A DNA stretch of 64,000 bases, from assembly GCA_001632425.1 (NCBI GenBank), contig KV425618.1, positions 17,151-81,150 on the forward strand, given 5' to 3'. The first letter of the stretch is position 1. Every line of letters begins with the position of its first letter. The stretch comes from Neolentinus lepideus HHB14362 ss-1 (lineage: Eukaryota; Basidiomycota; Agaricomycetes; Gloeophyllales; Gloeophyllaceae). A program made the translations under genes and the position numbers. The notes under the pieces are model-generated. The model saw only the letters and a list, made by a program, of their open reading frames with translations. It did not search any database and had not been told where the DNA came from. This document shows, piece by piece, positions 58,884-64,000 of this stretch.

Positions 58884-59870
58884 GTTATGAGTCCTGAGGT
58901 ACGAAGGATGAGTTTGTATGCTCAGGATGAGCAGGATGCCGAAACGGGAGTGTCGTGGGAATTCGTGCCGAGTAATCGGTGTTTGAAATATTTGTATTGC
59001 TAGCTACAAAGTTTCATTCCCGATTCATAGTCTGTTTGTAGTAATCACTACAAAGCCACTACAAACTCATTTTGTAGTCTCATTTATCGATATTTTCTTC
59101 CTCACTTTCAGAGACTTGCTCCATTTTCTCCATGCTTCTCAATATAAGCTTATGGTATCCTTGTGTGTTATTCTGAATATTTCTGTATTTTTATTGTTGT
59201 GTTTGCATTCAGGATCACCGGTACACTCTCAGAGTACTTTCTTACCGTGGGAACCTGACTTCAATGACGGTGGCGTGGTGGCACGCTGCGTCAATTCCAA
59301 ATGCAGGCTTCTGATTGGCCAGAGCTCTCTTGTGCGAGTCACTTCATAAAGGTCTAACGTCTTAGCTTGTAATTGCCTACTGACTGTTCAGAGAATGACA
59401 TGGATAGCATGAAAATCTTGTGAGATTTTACACACTGTTTATGTCATTGGTCACCAATATCTGGTATATCTGCTCAGAAAAATCGGTAAAATTGCTAAAA
59501 AAAATATCAGAAAAATTTGTACAACCTAGGGTGGCTGTTGCCCACCCATTCATTCATTTGATTTTTTGGTTATACCTTCCAAATAAGGTAATTACTGATG
59601 TTGTATGTATCTTTCTTACCTTATACCCGGCTTCTGACTTTATCAGTCTGTTCATTGAGTGAGTCCAGGATACCAGCCAGAGAATGACATAGATAGCATA
59701 AAATCTTTTGAGATTTTACACACTGTTCATGTCATTGGTCACCAATAGCTGGTATTTCTGCTCAGAAAAATGGAAAATTTGCCAAAAATATAAGCCAAAA
59801 TTTGTCCAGCTTAGGGTGGCTGGCACATTTGTTTGGGTGATTGTTTGTACATTCTAAATATGGTCATTGT
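58884..59870 (+). mobile_element. Element C copy 1
   Basis: It starts TTATGAGTCCTGAGG and is the reverse-complement match of 3530-4465, including the internal duplication (59400-59540 and 59680-59825). The same TTATGAGTCCTGAGG occurs again at 59871, where a related element starts. The two elements are therefore joined head to tail. Confidence 0.65.
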
Positions 59871-60712
59871 TATGAGTCCTGAGGTTGTTGAACATTTCTG
59901 TACCTGATTGTGATCAAAAAATAGTCTAAAATGGATTAAAATATGATTAACATAGACTTCTCATCCCATTTAAATCCATTTAAAACCTTCTTTCTGCTGG
60001 TAATCCATTATAATGGGGTATGGAAATTTCCAACATGTATGAAGGCATGTTTATATACACTCAGAATGAGTGATCAGTGGAATGTTCTGCAGAGTAATTG
60101 GTGCTTCAAATATTTGTAGTATCAACTGTGAAGTCATTACCAACTCATTTTGTAGTGTCTGTTCTTAGTATTTACTGCTTAACTTTCTTGGACTTGTTCA
60201 ATTTTCTTCCTGCTTCTCAATATAAGCTGATGCTATGTATGAGCATTGTTTTGAATATTTTTGTATGTTTAGAATTTTCTTTGCAATCAGGATACCCAGT
60301 GCACACTCAGAGGGGCTTCTTACTGAGGGAACCTTACTACAACAACAGTTTGTAGTGGGTGGCACAGGGACAGGTTGCATCATCTACAAATGCTGGCTTC
60401 TGATTGGCCAGAAACACTCCCATGTGGGTATGCTGCTTGGGGACCTTTGTTGGGTGTCAGGCCATACTGCTTTAAGATGGTAATATCTACATGATGGTGC
60501 TACAAAACTTGATCTCATGTAGAGGGGAATCAATAGTTACAGTGATATTGTTGGGACTTTCCATACCACATTATAATTGATTACCAGCAGAGAGATGGAT
60601 TAAAATGGGATTAAAAATCCATTTTAGATCATTTTTCAATTATAACGAAGTACAAAAATTTCCGACAATCAATATGCTCAGAAATGTAACAACTGACTTC
60701 AGGACTCGTACC
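59871..60712 (+). mobile_element. Element C-related inverted-repeat element
   Basis: The ends are TTATGAGTCCTGAGG (59871) and its inverse near 60698-60712 (TTCAGGACTCGTA). The first and last 150-180 bp are inverted copies of each other: TAAAATGGATTAAAAT and CTGCTGGTAATC words at 59930-60005, inverted at 60575-60640. The middle matches part of C (60080-60420). It looks like a MITE-like element with long terminal inverted repeats. Confidence 0.6.
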
Positions 60713-62038
60713 CATGCCATGCAGAGCAGTGGCCCTCTTGCCCAAGTCCATTGATATAAGTATAGCATCGGAGTTTGCATGTCACAGTGATGTAAGTCGC
60801 CCCTAGTGACCTCAAATTTGTAGTGCAGAAACTATTTTCTATCTCAAATTGAAGGTATTGTTCATCTAGATGTTTGTATGCACTTGGTGTTCCTTAGCTA
60901 TAGACCCCCCACCTTCTGTGGACTATTGAAGTCTATATGTCACAATGTAACACCATGTGACAGTGATGTGAAGCAGTTGCGTAAAAGTGCCGCATCGTAT
61001 AGCATATGAAACTTGTTCCCTGATATGTCTAGTTCTTTATAACCACAGATAAAAAAAATCACTACCATATAATACTGGATAAAAGTGCGATAATTAGCAT
61101 TACTTATCTAGACTATGTGAGTTACCTGTGACTTTCGCCAATCTTGCAAAAATTATATAAAATTAGATGAGGAGGGTTTTCCTGATGAATCTGCGAGTGG
61201 TCGAGGGACAGGATCAGCGGTGGCACCCGTGTTTGGAATGTGATATGAGAACACTGCTGTATGACATTTAATGAGGAATGTGAGAAGTAAAATACATTTG
61301 GTACGTACCTTCAGGCTCTGCCACCTCGAGCATCACCTTGTCCGTTGGCAGCTTTGAGTTGACTCAGATAATCACATCTCTCGGCCAGGATTTGACATCC
61401 TCTGTGATATCTCAGACTCGATCACACTTGTCTATGTAGTGATTATGAGTACTCTGGAGGCATGAGGAAGGCTAGAGATGTATGTGTGCACAGGTGCTTA
61501 AGCCCAGTCAAAACCGGTGATTTTACCACCATTTGGAAAACCTTCGTAAAACTTTATCACCTTTGTATCCCTTTACTTCCCAATAAATGGCTGATTACCA
61601 TACAAGGACACCGCCACGTGTCCCAATTTGGATGCCAAGCAACTAAGTCGAGCTCCCATCATCAAACAAGTATTATGAAGTACGCAACATATTCTCGCAG
61701 CATGCCAAAGTCTCGTGTTCAGGTTAGTAATGATAGTATTCATCTGCTCCCCGTCTCATACATGTACTGCACCTCTTTGCTTCATTCAAACTCTTCTCTA
61801 ATCAACATATGTTTCAAAACGAGCAAGGAAAAATATTTTGTGACTGCACCGAGCGCTGTGAAGGCGGCAAGTTGGTCTCCGATAGAACCTATTGTGAACA
61901 TAAGAAATTCCGTACAGCTGCCAACCATGCCCATTATGTTCCACTGCACTTTCAGGCCTATCTCGATGATGGGGTACGAGACCCCGGACACTCTGACAAA
62001 TTCGAAGTTAAAGAAACTTATAGTCAGAGCTTGACTAC
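60713..62038. other. No gene recognised
   Basis: AT-rich sequence with short frames only. The 190-codon frame at 61462-62034 has no motif and no support. Confidence 0.4.
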
Positions 62039-62113
62039 CGCACAATAGCTCAGTGGTAAGAGCACCACAGTGCGATTTACGGGAGGACGCTGGTTCAATT
62101 CCAGCTTGTGCCA
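62039..62113 (+). tRNA. tRNA-like sequence (pseudo-tRNA or SINE head)
   Basis: It has a perfect A box (TAGCTCAGTGG) and B box (GGTTCAATTCC). The D stem is GCTC/GAGC, the T stem GCTGG/CCAGC, and the acceptor CGCACAA/TTGTGCC pairs except at its first base. The anticodon arm does not pair (CCACA against TTACG), so no anticodon can be read. This favours a decayed tRNA or a tRNA-derived SINE. The minus strand here yields the ALTTELL-type peptide that antisense tRNA sequence commonly gives. Confidence 0.5.
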
Positions 62114-62149
62114 TTTTCCTGGGTCAGCTCATTCGACTCTATCATCATC

Positions 62150-63451
62150 GCTTCAAGGGGGACTTCATCTGATGATGGACCTCTTGCCGCCAAGAAGCGC
62201 AGACTTGCCTCCGAGAATGACCATGCTATGGTAAGTAAATTGCATTTTCTCGACCAATGATTCCACTCATAAATTATTTAATCTTTGCTAGGCTAATCCT
62301 TCAACCTCCAGCCAACCAAATCAAGACACTGCAGCTGCAAGCTCTGCAAATCTGGATGTGTTCAATGAGGCTCTAAACAATGAGCTCAATGACTACCATG
62401 ACCCCTCTCCCATTCTAGGCCTCTCTGATGACGAAGACGAGCACAATGATGCCCAGGATGAAGCTTCTGAGCATGCCTCAGATATTGATGTGGGGGTAGA
62501 TGAGGATGATGAAGATGTGGGTATGCAGCCTCAGCAAGATTATGGAGTGCAGCACGAGAATGAGGACAATGAAGAAGAATATCTCGGTACTATCAATGAT
62601 ATCATCAGGCTCATCAAGGATGCCACCCTCGATGATGGCCACTCCTGACTTGATGATGATGTTCGTGAGCGTCTACTCAACCCACTGCAAAGTATCCTTG
62701 ACATCGATGACCCCAACATTCATTTCTCTATACACATCTACCTCTCACTGACCGAAGCTTTGGAGGACTGCTACAAAGCAACGCGGAGAGCTATTGCTGA
62801 CTGCTTTGGTGATTCTGTCAATATGCTCTCATACTACGACATCCAGAAACTTGTTGGTGAGCTCTCGGGGGTATATCCAGTTGTCTATGACATGTGCGAG
62901 AGGAGCTGCATGGCATACACTGGGCCATATGCTGATTTTGACTGGTGCCTTTACTGTGACCATGCTCGGTGGGATTTGAAGAAGACAAAGGGTGGCAAAC
63001 TTGTTCCTTACAAGACTTTTTCAACATTTCCTATTGGGCCCCAGCTCCAGGTGCTCTGGTGCTCACTCAAGAGTGCCAAGGCGATGCAATGACGGCAGAC
63101 TCGCACTCAGCAACTTCTTGATCAGCTCGAAGAGGGTCAGCTTCCGTATCTTCAAGAATTTGATGATCTGCTCTGTGGAAATGCCTATCTCTGAGCAGTT
63201 AATGAAGGAGATATTGATAACGATGATGTAGTGCTTATGCTTTCAGCAGATGGAGCCCAACTTTACAAGAATAAGACCTCCAACTTCTGGATTTATATTT
63301 GGGTAATTGTAGACCTCTCTCCTGACAAGCGATACAAAAAGAATCATATCCTTCCTGGCTCCATTATCCCAGGTCCAAACAAGCCAAAGAGCCTTGACTC
63401 TTTCCTCTTCCCAGGACTTCATCACCTCTCAGCTATCTCGAGGCAACCCGG
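62150..63451 (+). pseudogene. Plavaka/CACTA-like transposase, N-terminal part
   Basis: An acidic leader (DDEDEHNDAQDEASEHASDI) is followed by CERSCMAYTGPY, WCLYCDHARWD, STFPIGPQLQVLW and LSADGAQLYKNKTSNFWIYI. Then come WVIVDLSPDKRYKK, LPGSIIPGPNKPKSLDSF and LFPGLHHLSAI. All parts are in one frame. The three stops inside (62646, 63090, 63192) are all TGA. A short intron is likely at about 62230-62291. At 63452 element B interrupts it. It is a different copy from 55464-58870, or a displaced part of it; the two do not overlap in the protein. Confidence 0.75.
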
Positions 63452-63994
63452 TGATAGGCCCCGTTGGCTTCTGACCCCAGAAAACGCGACTTAGGGCGAT
63501 TCCGCGCGCTTCGTGGGAACGGCGACTTAGCGACTCAATAGCGCACTGTCGGTACTCTGCGCACTAGCGATCCTATGCACCAGCGACAAGGCTCTCGGCT
63601 CCTCGGCGGACTTAGGATGGCTCCTCGGTAGCTCGGACGTCGGGCGTCATTCAGTCGAGTCATCGGCATTTCAGCAGGCGTCGGCCGGCATTCTTACTGC
63701 GGTCCGAACCGAGGCGGTGTCTCAGGGTGCCTTTCCATATGGCGTACAGCCCGCCGTCGCCTCGGATCAGCGCGAGTTCTATTGGCGCGACTTTCCTTAT
63801 GCGTGCAGTGCGCATCGACACATGGCGCGACCGCGGCTATCACGACACCGCCGCACCACAGAGCGGCCCCGCCCTTTATCCCTCTTTCGGCAGCACCGCG
63901 CTAGCATCGGCAGCATAGCCCGCCCCCGGATTATCGAAGAGGCACGCCCTAACGCAAAGTCAAGACGCACCCGACTGGCTCCCGTCCGCGGAGC
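63452..63994 (+). mobile_element. Element B copy, truncated by the sequence gap
   Basis: It starts TGATAGGCCCC and is colinear with B2 for the 543 bp available. It then runs into Ns at 63995. It is the most GC-rich B copy here, keeping CGCGACTTAGGG where others have TG or CA changes. It therefore looks the youngest of the B copies. Confidence 0.8.
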
Positions 63995-64000
63995 NNNNNN
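63995..64000. other. Assembly gap (Ns)
   Basis: Six N bases end the window inside an element B copy. The gap coincides with a repeat, as expected for a short-read contig break. Confidence 0.95.

Noticed and set aside
61782..62114. Minus-strand frame starting MAQAGIEPAS...ALTTELL
   Set aside because: This peptide arises from the antisense of the tRNA-like sequence at 62039-62113 and is a well-known false protein.
1..64000. CRISPR arrays or bacterial operons
   Set aside because: The window is clearly a fungal nuclear genome with introns. No regularly spaced short repeats with unique spacers were seen.

Overview
The window is a piece of a basidiomycete (Agaricomycete-type) nuclear genome. The evidence is many 45-70 bp GT-AG introns inside the genes, a NACHT-WD40 NOD-like protein, a bifunctional fungal ADE2, a Mediator cyclin C, and transposon debris of kinds common in mushroom-forming fungi (Ty3/gypsy, DIRS-like and Plavaka/CACTA-like).

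Layout. 1-4,470 is transposon debris. 4,720-36,278 is a gene island: cyclin C (-), a doubtful small ORF (-), mitochondrial malate dehydrogenase (-), TSR2 (-) head-to-head with GRC3 (+), a NACHT/WD40 gene with a frameshift (+), a decayed HECT E3 ligase (-), an F-box-like gene (+), a four-exon gene of unknown function (-), an empty 2.1 kb stretch, ADE2 (+), an alpha/beta hydrolase (+), and the 15-exon ribosome-assembly gene URB1/NPA1 (-). 36,300-64,000 is again transposons: one Ty3/gypsy element, a DIRS-like element, two Plavaka-like transposases, and a dense set of 1.1-1.4 kb non-coding elements inserted into them. The window ends in six Ns.

Exon models for cyclin C, MDH, GRC3, ADE2, the hydrolase, the unknown four-exon gene and URB1 were worked out by eye. 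Each keeps one reading frame through every splice junction. URB1, GRC3 and TSR2 are all ribosome-assembly factors, and TSR2 and GRC3 share a 275 bp divergent promoter region.

The non-coding elements (called A, B and D here) begin TGAYAGG or TGATR, end TATCA or TGTCA, and make 4-bp target duplications. Several copies are nested, and one copy of B shows the empty site of an insertion in another, so the order of insertion can be read.

The most striking observation concerns two A copies in inverted orientation, at 1509-2875 and 50140-51545. Their flanks do not match within each copy but match across the two copies. Crosswise, both target duplications are restored (GCGG exactly, AYGC with one difference), a gypsy integrase frame reconnects, and a DIRS-like gag intron gets back its donor and acceptor in phase. 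The roughly 47 kb between them, holding all the genes, is therefore inverted relative to the state in which these retroelements were intact. This is either a real inversion by recombination between the A copies or an assembly inversion across 1.4 kb inverted repeats.
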